Positions 18,626 through 27,867 of a DNA stretch of 64,000 nt are shown here, piece after piece; within the stretch, counting starts at the first letter, position 1; each line of letters opens with the position of its first letter. The position numbers and the translations under genes are program-made. The stretch spans positions 222,040 through 286,039 of the forward strand of contig NZ_NOXS01000033.1 in NCBI RefSeq assembly GCF_002251735.1, in the 5' to 3' direction. Below the pieces are notes generated by a model, which saw only the letters and a list, made by a program, of their open reading frames with translations, did not search any database and had not been told where the DNA came from. The DNA comes from Elstera cyanobacteriorum. Lineage in GTDB: Bacteria; Pseudomonadota; Alphaproteobacteria; Elsterales; Elsteraceae.

Positions 18626-19756
18626 CTATTCCAGCGTGCCTTGCTTTAACCGTTCCGGGTCGAGCGGAACGGCGCGGCGCACCATGCCGATGGGGCCGAG
18701 GGCGGGGGCGGGCGCGCCGTCTACGGTCACTTCCAACGCCCCGGCATTGCCGGTCATCAGCGTCAGGCCGGGACGGTTCGGCACGCGGTACTGATCGCCC
18801 GCGCGCAACACCCGGGTCATGACCGCTTGATTGTCGCCATCGCGCACCTGCACCCAGCTTTCGCCCTTCGAGCGGATGATCACCCGAACGGGATCATTAA
18901 CGGCGCCGAACACGCGGCCATCGGCGGGCGGGGCGGCCACGGGTGGTGGGGCAGGCGGCGCGGCAATCGGGCCGCTGGCGGCGGGCTTCGTATCTTCGGG
19001 CGGCGGCGGCGGCTGATCTTCCGGCGCCGCGGCAACGGGCGGGGGCGGGATTGGCGCCAGATGCCGAACGGGTTCCGCCGGGGCCGGGAGGGGCGGTTGC
19101 GGCGGCACGGGGGGCGCTGGAACGGCGGCGGCAACCTGCGGCGCAGGGGCGGCGGTCACGGTCGGCGGCATGGTAATCGTGCTTCCGGCAGCCGGGGCCG
19201 GGCTGCCCGCGACGGGCGGCGGCAGAATTTGGGCGCTCGTTGCCGTCTGCGGTGGGGTCGGGGCCTCGGGGGCCGGGCTGCCTTGGACCAGGCTTCTCAG
19301 CCGCTCCGGGACTTCCGGCACGCTGGAGAGCAGGTTTTGCGCTTCGGTGCGCCAGAAGAACCAGACCCCGGCAATCAGCGCGGCGACGATCAGGGCGATC
19401 AGCAGCGGCCCGATGCCCGGCACCCGACCGCGCGGCGCGGGGGAGGGGAAGGTCAGCGTCGTGCGCGGTCCCTGGCCCCCGGTCGTTTCGGCTTTGAAAC
19501 GCTGGACGAGATCGGCCCCGTTGAGGCCCAGGTAATCGGCGTAGGTCCGCACAAAGCCGATGGCATAGGCGGTGCCGGGAAGCTGGTCATACTGGCCGGT
19601 TTCCAGCCCGTGCAAATAGGCAGCCTTAATGCGCAGCGCGGCGGCGGCTTCGTCCAGGCTAACGCCGTGCGCTTCGCGGGCGACGCGCAGGGCCTGACCT
19701 AGCGAGCTATGGCTTTCGCCCGCGTGGGGCGCGGGGGAGGAAGATTGGGGCGACAC
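18626..19756 (-). CDS. rodZ: RodZ-like cytoskeletal protein (HTH-TM-DUF4115)
   Basis: A 376-residue bitopic protein: N-terminal cytoplasmic HTH_25 domain (about 15-85; VSLDEAAAALRIKAAYLHGLE), one transmembrane helix (about 114-136; GPLLIALIVAALIAGVWFFW), a long Pro/Ala-rich periplasmic linker (about 150-275) and a C-terminal DUF4115 domain (SWVQVRDGDNQAV, YRVPNRPGLTLMTGNAGALEV). In the family it links MreB to cell-wall elongation. The Pro-rich linker is unusually long and low-complexity, which also creates long spurious frames on the other strand. Confidence 0.9.
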   Translation of the reverse strand: MSPQSSSPAPHAGESHSSLGQALRVAREAHGVSLDEAAAALRIKAAYLHGLETGQYDQLPGTAYAIGFVRTYADYLGLNGADLVQRFKAETTGGQGPRTTLTFPSPAPRGRVPGIGPLLIALIVAALIAGVWFFWRTEAQNLLSSVPEVPERLRSLVQGSPAPEAPTPPQTATSAQILPPPVAGSPAPAAGSTITMPPTVTAAPAPQVAAAVPAPPVPPQPPLPAPAEPVRHLAPIPPPPVAAAPEDQPPPPPEDTKPAASGPIAAPPAPPPVAAPPADGRVFGAVNDPVRVIIRSKGESWVQVRDGDNQAVMTRVLRAGDQYRVPNRPGLTLMTGNAGALEVTVDGAPAPALGPIGMVRRAVPLDPERLKQGTLE

Positions 19757-19891
19757 GATGGTACCGTAGTCCTGTTCAGCGACTTATGCACCGCCGACTG
19801 TATCAGCAGCAGGCGCGGCGGGGGAGAATTTAACACGTGCTGTTAACGCTGTTCAGGCGGATTGAGTCCAATCTGCCACAGCGGGGTTGGG

Positions 19892-22156
19892 TTAAAGGGC
19901 GACGCCGCGATCCCGGGCGTAGCTGCGCAGGACCGTGCGTAACGTTTCGACTGGCCGATGCATGGTCTGATCGAGCAAGGGGCGGAACTGCCGCACGTCG
20001 AGCGAGCGGGTCATCATCTTCACGGGACCGATCGACCCGGCGCTCATCGACAGAGCGCGGAAGCCAAGACCGATCAGTGCCATCGCTTCCAGCGGCCGCC
20101 CGGCCATCTCGCCGCATAGAGTGAGCGGAACCGACGCACTCCGCGCTTTGCGCACCAGATCGTCAAAGAAGGCCAATGCCCCCGGCGCCAGCGTGTCGTA
20201 GCGGTCCGACAGGCGCGGGCTGCCGCGATCCCAGGCGAACAGGAACTGCATCATATCGTTGGAGCCAACCGATAGGAAATCGACCCGGGCCAAGAGTTGC
20301 GGCATCTGCCACATCAGGCTTGGTACTTCCAGCATGGCGCCAACCTTCACCCGGTCGGGCAAAGGCTCGCCGCGATCTTCCGCACGGGTCAACTCTTGGT
20401 CCAGCAGGGCGCGGGCGGCGCGAAATTCGGCGATGGTCGCGATCATCGGGAACATCACCCGCAATTCGCGCCCCGCCGCCGCCAGAATCATCGCGCGGAG
20501 CTGCTGGCGCAGCATCAGCGGGCGATCAAGACCGATGCGGATGGCGCGCCAGCCCATCGCCGGGTTCTCGTCCTCGCCCGCGTCGAAATAGGGCAGCGTT
20601 TTATCGCCGCCGATATCGAGCGTGCGGAAGGTGACGGGGCGCCCATCGGCAGCGTCGAGGATTTTCTTATAAAGCTCGGTCTGCGTCGCGACATCCGGAT
20701 AGGAGGAGCGGACCATAAAGGGGATTTCGGTGCGATAGAGGCCGATGCCATCCGCCCCGGTCTCGTCGAGATGCTGCAAATCGATCAGCAGCCCGGCATT
20801 CAGCAGCAGGCTGACCTGCTGACCGTCATGGGTCATTGACGGCATATGCCGAATGGCGGCGTAGCGCTGGCGCAGGTCGGCCTTGACCTGCATCGAATGG
20901 CGCACGGCATCCAGAACATCCTGCCCCGGTCGCAGGAAAACCTGACCATTGTCGCCATCGACGACGACTTGATCGCCGGTTTCCACCCGGTCGAGCACTT
21001 CCGTAACGCGCCCCAGCACGGGAATATCGAGCGCGCGGGCGACGATCGCGACGTGGGAGGTGGCGGAGCCTTCTTCCAGCACCAGCCCCTTCAGCTTCGT
21101 GCGGTCATAGTCCAGCAGTTCCGCCGGTCCCATCGCGCGGGCAAAGACGATGGCATCGGCGGGCATTTCGGATGAGTCGAACACCGCCCCAGAGAGATGC
21201 GTCAGCAGCCGCGCGGTCAGGTCTTCAAGATCCAGTAGCCGTTCGCGCAAATAAGGGTCCGTCACTTCGCGCATGCGGGCGCGCATATCGTTCTGGACCT
21301 TCTGGACCGCCGCTTCTGCCGTTAGCCCGCTGTTGATCGCCTCGCGGATACGGGCCAGCCAGCCTCGATCCTGGGCGAACATGCGGTAGCTTTCCATCAC
21401 GTCTTGCAGTTCGCCGCTGATGTCGGTCGTCGTCATTAGCGTATCGAGCTGGCTGTGCATGGCCGCAACGGCGGTTTTCAGCCGCTCCAGTTCCTCCGCC
21501 GGGTTTTCTGCGACCATCTGGCGGATGGTGACGCGCGGGGCGTGCAATAGGGCGGTGCCGATGGCAAGGCCCGCATTCAACCGCAACCCATCCAGGCGGC
21601 GCGGCACAATGGCGGTAGCATCGGCCAGGATCGGTTCGGACGGGTTAATGAGATCGCCGGAGGCAATGAGTTCCGCCAGAACCATCGCCACGGTTTCCAG
21701 CGTCTCCAGCTCTTCATCGGTATAAAGCCGCTGGGCCTTGTTCTGGACGGCCAGCACCCCGGCGACGCGGCCGCCGCGCATGATCGGCACGCCCATCAGC
21801 GAGCGGAACAGGTCTTCGCCGGTTTCGGGCCGGTAGGAGAAGTTGGGATGCGCCCAAGCATCCGACGCGGCAATCGCGCGGGCATGGGCGGCAATATCGC
21901 CGATCAGCCCTTCGCCGACCCGCATGCGGGTGTTATGCACTGCCTCGGGGTTCAAGCCTTCGGTGGCAAAAAGCTCCAGCACTTCGCCCGCGCGCATGAC
22001 GTAGACCGAGCAAACTTCGGCCACCATGTCGGAAGCGATCAGGCGGACGGTTTGGTTCAGCCGCTCTTCCGCCGTCGTGCCAGCGGCCATCAGATCGCGC
22101 AGGCGCCGCAACAGGCGGCGCGCCCCACTCCAGCCAGCGGATGGGGGCGTCTGCAT
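19892..22156 (-). CDS. ptsP: PTS-Ntr enzyme I (phosphoenolpyruvate-protein phosphotransferase)
   Basis: First phosphotransfer protein of the nitrogen PTS, autophosphorylating from PEP and passing phosphate to NPr. The 754-residue protein has an N-terminal GAF sensory domain (about 15-165), then the EI domain with phosphorylatable His in GSATSHVAIVARALDIP (about 365) and the PEP-utilising barrel (RTEIPFMV, FRTLDIGGDKTLPYF, SVGSNDMMQFLFAWDRG, LCGEMAGRPLEAMALIG). The GAF domain identifies the Ntr branch rather than sugar EI. The gene is close to lysC, as in many relatives. Confidence 0.95.
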   Translation of the reverse strand: MQTPPSAGWSGARRLLRRLRDLMAAGTTAEERLNQTVRLIASDMVAEVCSVYVMRAGEVLELFATEGLNPEAVHNTRMRVGEGLIGDIAAHARAIAASDAWAHPNFSYRPETGEDLFRSLMGVPIMRGGRVAGVLAVQNKAQRLYTDEELETLETVAMVLAELIASGDLINPSEPILADATAIVPRRLDGLRLNAGLAIGTALLHAPRVTIRQMVAENPAEELERLKTAVAAMHSQLDTLMTTTDISGELQDVMESYRMFAQDRGWLARIREAINSGLTAEAAVQKVQNDMRARMREVTDPYLRERLLDLEDLTARLLTHLSGAVFDSSEMPADAIVFARAMGPAELLDYDRTKLKGLVLEEGSATSHVAIVARALDIPVLGRVTEVLDRVETGDQVVVDGDNGQVFLRPGQDVLDAVRHSMQVKADLRQRYAAIRHMPSMTHDGQQVSLLLNAGLLIDLQHLDETGADGIGLYRTEIPFMVRSSYPDVATQTELYKKILDAADGRPVTFRTLDIGGDKTLPYFDAGEDENPAMGWRAIRIGLDRPLMLRQQLRAMILAAAGRELRVMFPMIATIAEFRAARALLDQELTRAEDRGEPLPDRVKVGAMLEVPSLMWQMPQLLARVDFLSVGSNDMMQFLFAWDRGSPRLSDRYDTLAPGALAFFDDLVRKARSASVPLTLCGEMAGRPLEAMALIGLGFRALSMSAGSIGPVKMMTRSLDVRQFRPLLDQTMHRPVETLRTVLRSYARDRGVAL

Positions 22157-22159
22157 GGC

Positions 22160-23218
22160 TTAGCCTCCCACCGCGCGGCGCTGGGACCGGGCGGCTAAGG
22201 CCGCGTCGGCTTGCGCGATCAGATCGGCGATGATTGTCGCGGTCGGCTGTTCCTGCGTAACGAAACCAACGCTTTGCCCGGCCATCAGCGACCCGGTTTC
22301 GATATCGCCGTCCACCACGGCCCGGCGCAAAGCCCCGGCCCAGAAATGTTCAATGTCGAGCTGGGCTTGCTTCTGGTCGAGCCGCCCGGCATCGACCTCG
22401 GCGATCACTTGCCGCTGCCGCTCTTGGAAGGCCCGCGTGGCGTGATTGACGATGGCGCGCACGGGGATCACCGGAAAGCGCGGATCGACCTGCACCGATG
22501 GCTGCGCGTCACGCGCGGCGGCGCGCAGAAAGGCTTTTTTGAAGTTGGGATGGGCAACGCTTTCCGTTGCGCAAACAAAACGGGTGCCAAGCTGCACCCC
22601 TGCCGCGCCCATCTCGAGGTAGGCCAGCATCGATTCGCCGCGCCCGATGCCGCCCGCGACAAAGACCGGCACATCGGTAATGAAGGGCAAAATCTCCTGC
22701 GCTAGCACCGAGGTCGAGACGGCGCCGATATGGCCCCCGGCCTCCGACCCTTCGATGATCAGCGCATCGACCCCCTGCCGCACCAGCTTGCGCCCCAGCG
22801 GCTGCGTGGGGGAAAAGGCCATAACCTTGGCCCCGCCCGCCTTGATTTGGCGAATCACATCGGCGGGCGGAATCCCCCCCGCCAGCACGATATGCGACAC
22901 TTTCTCGTCTAAGCACACATCGGCCAAGGCCGATAGTTGCGGATGCATAACGATTAGATTAACGCCGAAGGGCTGGCCGGTCCGCGCCCGGGTTGCCCGG
23001 ATTTCGGCGCGCAGAACCTCCGGCGGCATCGAACCGGAGGCAAGAACCCCAAAGCCCCCTGCTTCCGAAATCGCGGCGACCAGGGTGCGTTCCGACACCC
23101 AGGTCATTGCCCCGCCCAAAATGGCAAACGGCGTGCCCAGGAATGCACAGCCCCGTTCCCACAGCGCCGCAAGCGCTGGGGAGGGGAGGCTTAGCGAAGG
23201 GGCACGACCGTCCTGCAT
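22160..23218 (-). CDS. Nitronate monooxygenase (NPD-like flavoprotein)
   Basis: A 352-residue FMN-dependent TIM-barrel protein of the 2-nitropropane dioxygenase family. It has AILGGAMTWVS near the N-terminus, GVDALIIEGSEAGGHIG (the phosphate-binding and catalytic-His region) and VFVAGGIGRGESMLAYLEMGAAGVQLGTRF. It oxidises alkyl nitronates in family members, but many are detoxification enzymes of unclear substrate. It is inserted between lysC and ptsP with 3 to 19 nt gaps, so probably cotranscribed. Confidence 0.88.
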   Translation of the reverse strand: MQDGRAPSLSLPSPALAALWERGCAFLGTPFAILGGAMTWVSERTLVAAISEAGGFGVLASGSMPPEVLRAEIRATRARTGQPFGVNLIVMHPQLSALADVCLDEKVSHIVLAGGIPPADVIRQIKAGGAKVMAFSPTQPLGRKLVRQGVDALIIEGSEAGGHIGAVSTSVLAQEILPFITDVPVFVAGGIGRGESMLAYLEMGAAGVQLGTRFVCATESVAHPNFKKAFLRAAARDAQPSVQVDPRFPVIPVRAIVNHATRAFQERQRQVIAEVDAGRLDQKQAQLDIEHFWAGALRRAVVDGDIETGSLMAGQSVGFVTQEQPTATIIADLIAQADAALAARSQRRAVGG

Positions 23219-23236
23219 TCCGTCAACCGTAGCTTG

Positions 23237-24460
23237 TTACGCAGCCGCATCAAGCCCGAAAGCGGTATGCAGCGCCCGTAGCGCGAGTTCGGTATATTCT
23301 TCGGAAATCAGCACCGACACTTTGATTTCCGAGGTGCTGATGACCTGGATGTTGATATTTTTGGTCGCCAGGGTTTCGAACATCTTCAGCGCCACGCCAG
23401 CATGGCTGCGCATGCCGACGCCGACCACCGATACTTTTGCCACGGCGGGATCGGGAATGAGTTCGGAATATTGAATGGCTTCCTTTGCATCGCGCAGCAC
23501 TTGCAGCGCGCGCTCCAGATCGGTGCGGCCGATGGTGAAGGTCAGATCGGTGGTTTTGCCGTCCGCCGAGACGTTCTGGACGATCATATCGACGTTCACC
23601 GCCGCATCCGCCAGCGGGCCGAAAATCGCCGCCGCGACGCCCGGACGGTCCGCAACCTTGGCCAGAGTGATCTTCGCTTCGTCCCGGCTATAGGCAATAC
23701 CGCTGACCAGATGCTGTTCCACGATCTCGTCCTCATCTACAACAAGGGTTCCGGGCAGGTCGGCGAAGCTCGACAGAACTTGCACGCGCACCCGATGTTT
23801 CATCGCCATTTCGACCGAGCGCGGCTGGAGCACCTTCGCCCCCAGCGACGCCATTTCGAACATTTCTTCGTAGCTGATCTTATCCAGCTTCCGCGCCTTC
23901 GTCACGATCCGGGGATCGGTCGTATAGACACCGTCCACATCCGTATAAATGTCGCAGCGGTCGGCCTTCACGGCGGCGGCAATCGCGACCGCCGAGGTAT
24001 CGGACCCGCCGCGCCCGAGCGTCGTGATGCGCCCATCCTCGGTTACGCCCTGGAAGCCGGCGATTACGGCCACTTCGCCCCGGTCGAAGGCGGCATTCAG
24101 ATTATCGCCCGGAATATCGGTGATGCGCGCTTTGCCGTGGGTATCGTCGGTATGAATGGGAATCTGCCACCCCAGCCAGGAGCGGGCGGGCACGCCGATT
24201 TCTTGCAAGGCCAGCGCGGTTAGACCGGCGGTCACTTGTTCGCCAGACGCAACAACGGCGTCATATTCCTTCGTATCGTGCAGTTTGGCGATGCCATTGA
24301 CCCAGGCAACGAGCTGGTTGGTTGTGCCTGCCATCGCCGACACGACGACGGCAACCTGATTGCCAGCCTCGACCTCGCGCTTCACGCGCTGGGCCACATT
24401 GCGGATACGATCGAGATCGGCCACCGACGTGCCGCCGAACTTCATGACGATACGGGCCAT
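23237..24460 (-). CDS. lysC: Aspartate kinase
   Basis: First enzyme of the aspartate family (Lys, Thr, Met, diaminopimelate). The 407-residue monofunctional kinase starts MARIVMKFGGTSVAD, with the KFGG ATP-binding motif, GRGGSDTSAVAIAAAV and two C-terminal ACT domains (from about 265) that bind feedback inhibitors. Divergent from ubiG. The Asd-like protein at 48.5 kb cannot supply the next step because its active site is lost, so a functional asd must lie elsewhere. Confidence 0.96.
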   Translation of the reverse strand: MARIVMKFGGTSVADLDRIRNVAQRVKREVEAGNQVAVVVSAMAGTTNQLVAWVNGIAKLHDTKEYDAVVASGEQVTAGLTALALQEIGVPARSWLGWQIPIHTDDTHGKARITDIPGDNLNAAFDRGEVAVIAGFQGVTEDGRITTLGRGGSDTSAVAIAAAVKADRCDIYTDVDGVYTTDPRIVTKARKLDKISYEEMFEMASLGAKVLQPRSVEMAMKHRVRVQVLSSFADLPGTLVVDEDEIVEQHLVSGIAYSRDEAKITLAKVADRPGVAAAIFGPLADAAVNVDMIVQNVSADGKTTDLTFTIGRTDLERALQVLRDAKEAIQYSELIPDPAVAKVSVVGVGMRSHAGVALKMFETLATKNINIQVISTSEIKVSVLISEEYTELALRALHTAFGLDAAA

Positions 24461-24606
24461 CGCCGCCTGTTTCCTTTCTTCTTGAGGGCTGCCGACCCCG
24501 CTGCCGAAACCGGGCGGCGGGGTTGCCAGCGCCAGGGCGGCTATACATACTCTGGGACGGGAGCGAGGCCAAGCGCTGTCCCCCCATCGTCAAGAGGAAT
24601 TTTAGG

Positions 24607-25377
24607 ATGAACCCCGCCCGCCCCTCTGGCCCCAGTGCCGCCTCGAGTGTCGATCCGCAGGAGGTGGCGCAGTTCGCCGCTTTGGCGGAGAGCTGGTGGG
24701 ACACCGATGGGCCGATGCGCCCCCTGCACGCCTTAAACCCGGTCCGCGTCGGCTATATCCGTACACAATTTCTCGCTCATTTCGGTGTAGAAACGAATAG
24801 TTTGCGCCCGTTTGCGGGGCGCCAGATGCTGGATATCGGCTGTGGCGGCGGGTTGGTTGCGGAACCTTTGGCGCGGCTCGGCGGCACCGTGACCGCGATT
24901 GATGCGGCCGCGCCGAGCATCGCGGTGGCGCGTACCCATGCGGCGGCGGCAGGGCTGAGCATCGATTACCGCGCGACCACGGCGGAAGACCTGCTGGCCG
25001 AAGGGCATCAATTCGATATCGTAACAGCGCTTGAAATTGTGGAGCATGTGGCCGACCCGGCGGCTTTCCTTGCCACCTGCGCAGGGCTGGTCGCGCCGGG
25101 GGGGCTGCTGATCCTCTCCACCCTCAACCGCACGCCGCAGGCCTTTGGCCTTGCCATCCTGGGGGCGGAATATCTGCTGCGGATGCTGCCGCGCGGCACC
25201 CATTCCTGGCGCAAGTTCCGTAAACCCTCGGAACTGGCGGCGCCGCTGCGCGCATCGGGCTTGACCGTTACCGATGTTGCTGGGGTTGCCTACCGCCCGC
25301 TCACCGGCGATTGGGCGCTGACCCCCTCGCTCGCCGTTAATTATATGCTGACCGCTACCCGCCCGGCGCGGGCGTAA
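24607..25377 (+). CDS. ubiG: Ubiquinone biosynthesis O-methyltransferase
   Basis: Carries out both O-methylation steps of ubiquinone synthesis. The 256-residue class I methyltransferase has the SAM motif MLDIGCGGGLVAEPLARLGG and UbiG-specific blocks FAALAESWWDTDGPMRPLHALNPVR and ALEIVEHVADPAAFL. ATG 24607 with AGGA upstream is the start by homology. Divergent from lysC across a 146-bp shared promoter region. Confidence 0.96.
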   Translation: MNPARPSGPSAASSVDPQEVAQFAALAESWWDTDGPMRPLHALNPVRVGYIRTQFLAHFGVETNSLRPFAGRQMLDIGCGGGLVAEPLARLGGTVTAIDAAAPSIAVARTHAAAAGLSIDYRATTAEDLLAEGHQFDIVTALEIVEHVADPAAFLATCAGLVAPGGLLILSTLNRTPQAFGLAILGAEYLLRMLPRGTHSWRKFRKPSELAAPLRASGLTVTDVAGVAYRPLTGDWALTPSLAVNYMLTATRPARA

Positions 25378-25407
25378 TCCAGGCACGATCATACTAGGAC
25401 ACTCACC

Positions 25408-25617
25408 ATGCCCCGTTTCGAGATCGCCGTTTATAATGCCGAAGTTGCCGAAGCCGTGAATCGCGGCGAGCGGCATAAGCGCTATGACGATGGGTGGGCG
25501 GAAACCCGCTATGTCGAAATCAACGCCCCCAGCGTGAACGAAGCCCATCTGCGCGCTGCCGCAAAATTTCCAACCAGCGCCGGGTTCATCGTTCAAAGCA
25601 TTACGCCGCTGGAATAG
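25408..25617 (+). CDS. Small conserved hypothetical protein (69 aa)
   Basis: MPRFEIAVYNAEVAEAVNRG followed by an acidic and basic middle and ending IVQSITPLE. No signal peptide or membrane segment. Regular codon use and a position 30 nt after ubiG suggest a real, cotranscribed gene. The pattern of short strands and a central helix (VNEAHLRAAAKF) gives no recognisable family. Function unknown. Confidence 0.65.
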   Translation: MPRFEIAVYNAEVAEAVNRGERHKRYDDGWAETRYVEINAPSVNEAHLRAAAKFPTSAGFIVQSITPLE

Positions 25618-25624
25618 AGCGCGA

Positions 25625-26887
25625 TTAGGCGATTCCCAACAGCCGATCCAGCACAGGCCCCAGCCGGTCGCGATAATGGCCCCAGGTGAACCCCAGGGCA
25701 CGGACGCGGGCGGCGCGCCCTAGGGCGCCGCGCAGGTCGGCGTCTTGCTTTAGTGCTAGGATCGCCTCGGCAATCGCCTCGACCGAGCGGATCGGGACGA
25801 TCTTGCCTTCGATCCCGTCGCGGACCATCGAACCGGAATTGACCGTGGTGATGACCGGCAAGCCCGTTGCCATGCCTTCGAAAATCGCCAGGGCCGAGCC
25901 TTCGTGCAGGCTGGGGTAGACGAACACGTCCGCCGACTGGAACAGCCGTTCAACTTCGTGATGCGGTACATTGCGGACGTGGCGGAACCAGCTCTCATAG
26001 GGCTTCAGCCCGCGCCCTTCGCCGACGAGACCGCCGACGAGCACGAGTTCGATGGAGCGGTCGCCGATCTGCTTCACCGCCTCCAGCACATACTTCAGCC
26101 CTTTGCGCTGGCTGATCTGGCCGACGTAAATCAGCCGGAAGATGCCATCGGTGCGCGGGGTGTCGGCGGGTTTGAAACGGTCCACCCGCACGCCGAAGGG
26201 CTGCAGGTGAATGCGCTCTGGCGCGACTCCGACCTCGATCAGCGTCTGGGTTACATAATCCGACGGCGAGAGGATCGCGTCGGCCAGCCGCGCTTCGGCC
26301 AGACATTGCTCGATTTCGGCCTGCGGGGCGCCTGCGTGCAGCGAGTCGGCCCAATCGGGATGGAGGGCGGCTTCTTCCTTCAAAATCCGGTCGCCGACCG
26401 CGAGGTGGCCGATCATCTGATTGAGCACCGTCACGGTGCCGACCTGCCGCGCCGCTTCGAAGCTGCGCAAGGCAGACGTATCGTGCCCGATAAAGAGGCG
26501 CGGTTTTTCCCGGCGGATGCGATTGGCAATCGCTTCGTCGATGCAGCCATTGCGCCACGCCATCACCGCCTTCGGTACGGCGGGCCGATGGTTGGCGAGG
26601 CGCGCGGCGGCGACATAGGCGAGTTCGGGGAAGGCGTGGGTCAGCACGCGGGCTGGGTCGATGCCCTGGAAGCTGCGGCGCTTCAACTCCCGCTCGATCT
26701 TGCTGCGGTAGCTGTCCGGGACCACGGCCAGCAGTTTGCCCCAAAACCCCTGGGGATCGTAGTAGAAGCCGGTTTCGAAGCGGGAATTAAACCCCAGGCC
26801 TTCAACCGCCGCGACGAGTTCGTAAATGAAATGGGCCGCGCCGGGATGGCCGATCAACACCGATTGCTGGTCGCGCATGCGGATCAC
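25625..26887 (-). CDS. GT4-family glycosyltransferase
   Basis: A 420-residue GT-B retaining glycosyltransferase. The C-terminal domain shows GVRVDRFKPADTPR, LIYVGQISQRKGLKYVLEAV and the donor-binding E-x7-E region VFVYPSLHEGSALAIFEGMATGLPVIT. No membrane segment; probably a cytoplasmic or membrane-associated transferase building a surface polysaccharide. It overlaps galE by 4 nt and is the last gene of a minus-strand cluster with galE and two further glycosyltransferases. Confidence 0.9.
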   Translation of the reverse strand: MIRMRDQQSVLIGHPGAAHFIYELVAAVEGLGFNSRFETGFYYDPQGFWGKLLAVVPDSYRSKIERELKRRSFQGIDPARVLTHAFPELAYVAAARLANHRPAVPKAVMAWRNGCIDEAIANRIRREKPRLFIGHDTSALRSFEAARQVGTVTVLNQMIGHLAVGDRILKEEAALHPDWADSLHAGAPQAEIEQCLAEARLADAILSPSDYVTQTLIEVGVAPERIHLQPFGVRVDRFKPADTPRTDGIFRLIYVGQISQRKGLKYVLEAVKQIGDRSIELVLVGGLVGEGRGLKPYESWFRHVRNVPHHEVERLFQSADVFVYPSLHEGSALAIFEGMATGLPVITTVNSGSMVRDGIEGKIVPIRSVEAIAEAILALKQDADLRGALGRAARVRALGFTWGHYRDRLGPVLDRLLGIA

Positions 26888-27867
26888 CGATTATGCTGGC
26901 GGCGCGCCCAAGCCGCTGCCGTGCGCACGATAGTTTCGATATCAGAATGTTTGGCTTCCCAGCCCAACACGTCGCGCGCTTTCTCCGCCAAGGCCACTAG
27001 GCTTGGCGGGTCGCCGGGACGGCGGGGGGAAACCTGATGCGGCACGGGGCTGCCGAGCACCCGTTCCACCGCCGTCAGAATCTCCCGAATCGAAAAGCCC
27101 GACCCGGTTCCAAGGTTAATCGCCGTCGTCGCGCCGCCGTTTTCCAGATAGGTCAGCGCCCGCAGATGGGCATCGGCAAGATCGGTCACATGGATATAGT
27201 CGCGGATGCAGGTGCCGTCCGGCGTCGGGTAATCCGTGCCGAAAACCTGCAACTGCGGGCCTAGGCCCAGGGCGGCATTGATCGCCAGCGGCAGCAAATG
27301 GGTTTCCGGGTCGTGGTTTTCGCCAATCTCGCCGTCAGGATCGGTGCCGCAGGCGTTGAAATAGCGCAGCGCAACCGAGCGCAGCGGCGAGACCGCACCA
27401 ATATCCTGCAACATCTGCTCCACCATCCGCTTCGACCGCCCATAGGGGTTGATCGGCTGTTGCGGCGTGTCCTCGTCGATCGGCAGGGTCTTCGGCACGC
27501 CATAGGTGGCGCAGGTGGAGGAAAACACCAGCTTATCGATCCCCGCCGCCAGGGCGGCTTCGATCAGGCTCAAGGCGCCAGCGGTATTGTTGCGATAATA
27601 TAGCACCGGATCGGCCATGCTTTCGCCGACATAGGCGACGGCGGCGAAATGCAGAATGGCGATAGGCTTATGCTCGGCCAAAGCCGCGTCGAGCGTCGCC
27701 CGGTCGGCGATATCGCCCACCACCAGCGGCCCATAGCGCACGGCATCGCGGAAGCCGCGCGACAGATTATCGTAGCTGATCGGCAGATAGCCCGCTTGGG
27801 CCAGCGCCTTGCACGTATGGCTGCCGATATACCCGGCACCGCCCGTCACCAGAACCGGGATGCTCAC
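26884..27867 (-). CDS. galE: UDP-glucose 4-epimerase
   Basis: Interconverts UDP-glucose and UDP-galactose (or the N-acetyl forms), supplying sugar donors for the surrounding glycosyltransferases. The 327-residue SDR has TGGAGYIGSHTCKALA, catalytic SSTCATYG and NPYGRSKRMVE (YxxxK). The start is GTG 27867, which overlaps the upstream gene's stop as GTGA; the frame extends further upstream but only within that gene. Confidence 0.95.
   Translation of the reverse strand: MSIPVLVTGGAGYIGSHTCKALAQAGYLPISYDNLSRGFRDAVRYGPLVVGDIADRATLDAALAEHKPIAILHFAAVAYVGESMADPVLYYRNNTAGALSLIEAALAAGIDKLVFSSTCATYGVPKTLPIDEDTPQQPINPYGRSKRMVEQMLQDIGAVSPLRSVALRYFNACGTDPDGEIGENHDPETHLLPLAINAALGLGPQLQVFGTDYPTPDGTCIRDYIHVTDLADAHLRALTYLENGGATTAINLGTGSGFSIREILTAVERVLGSPVPHQVSPRRPGDPPSLVALAEKARDVLGWEAKHSDIETIVRTAAAWARRQHNR

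Noticed and set aside
18827-19702. Long Gly/Arg-rich plus-strand frame opposite rodZ
   Set aside because: It is the mirror of the Pro/Ala-rich RodZ linker; composition is explained by GC skew at codon positions.
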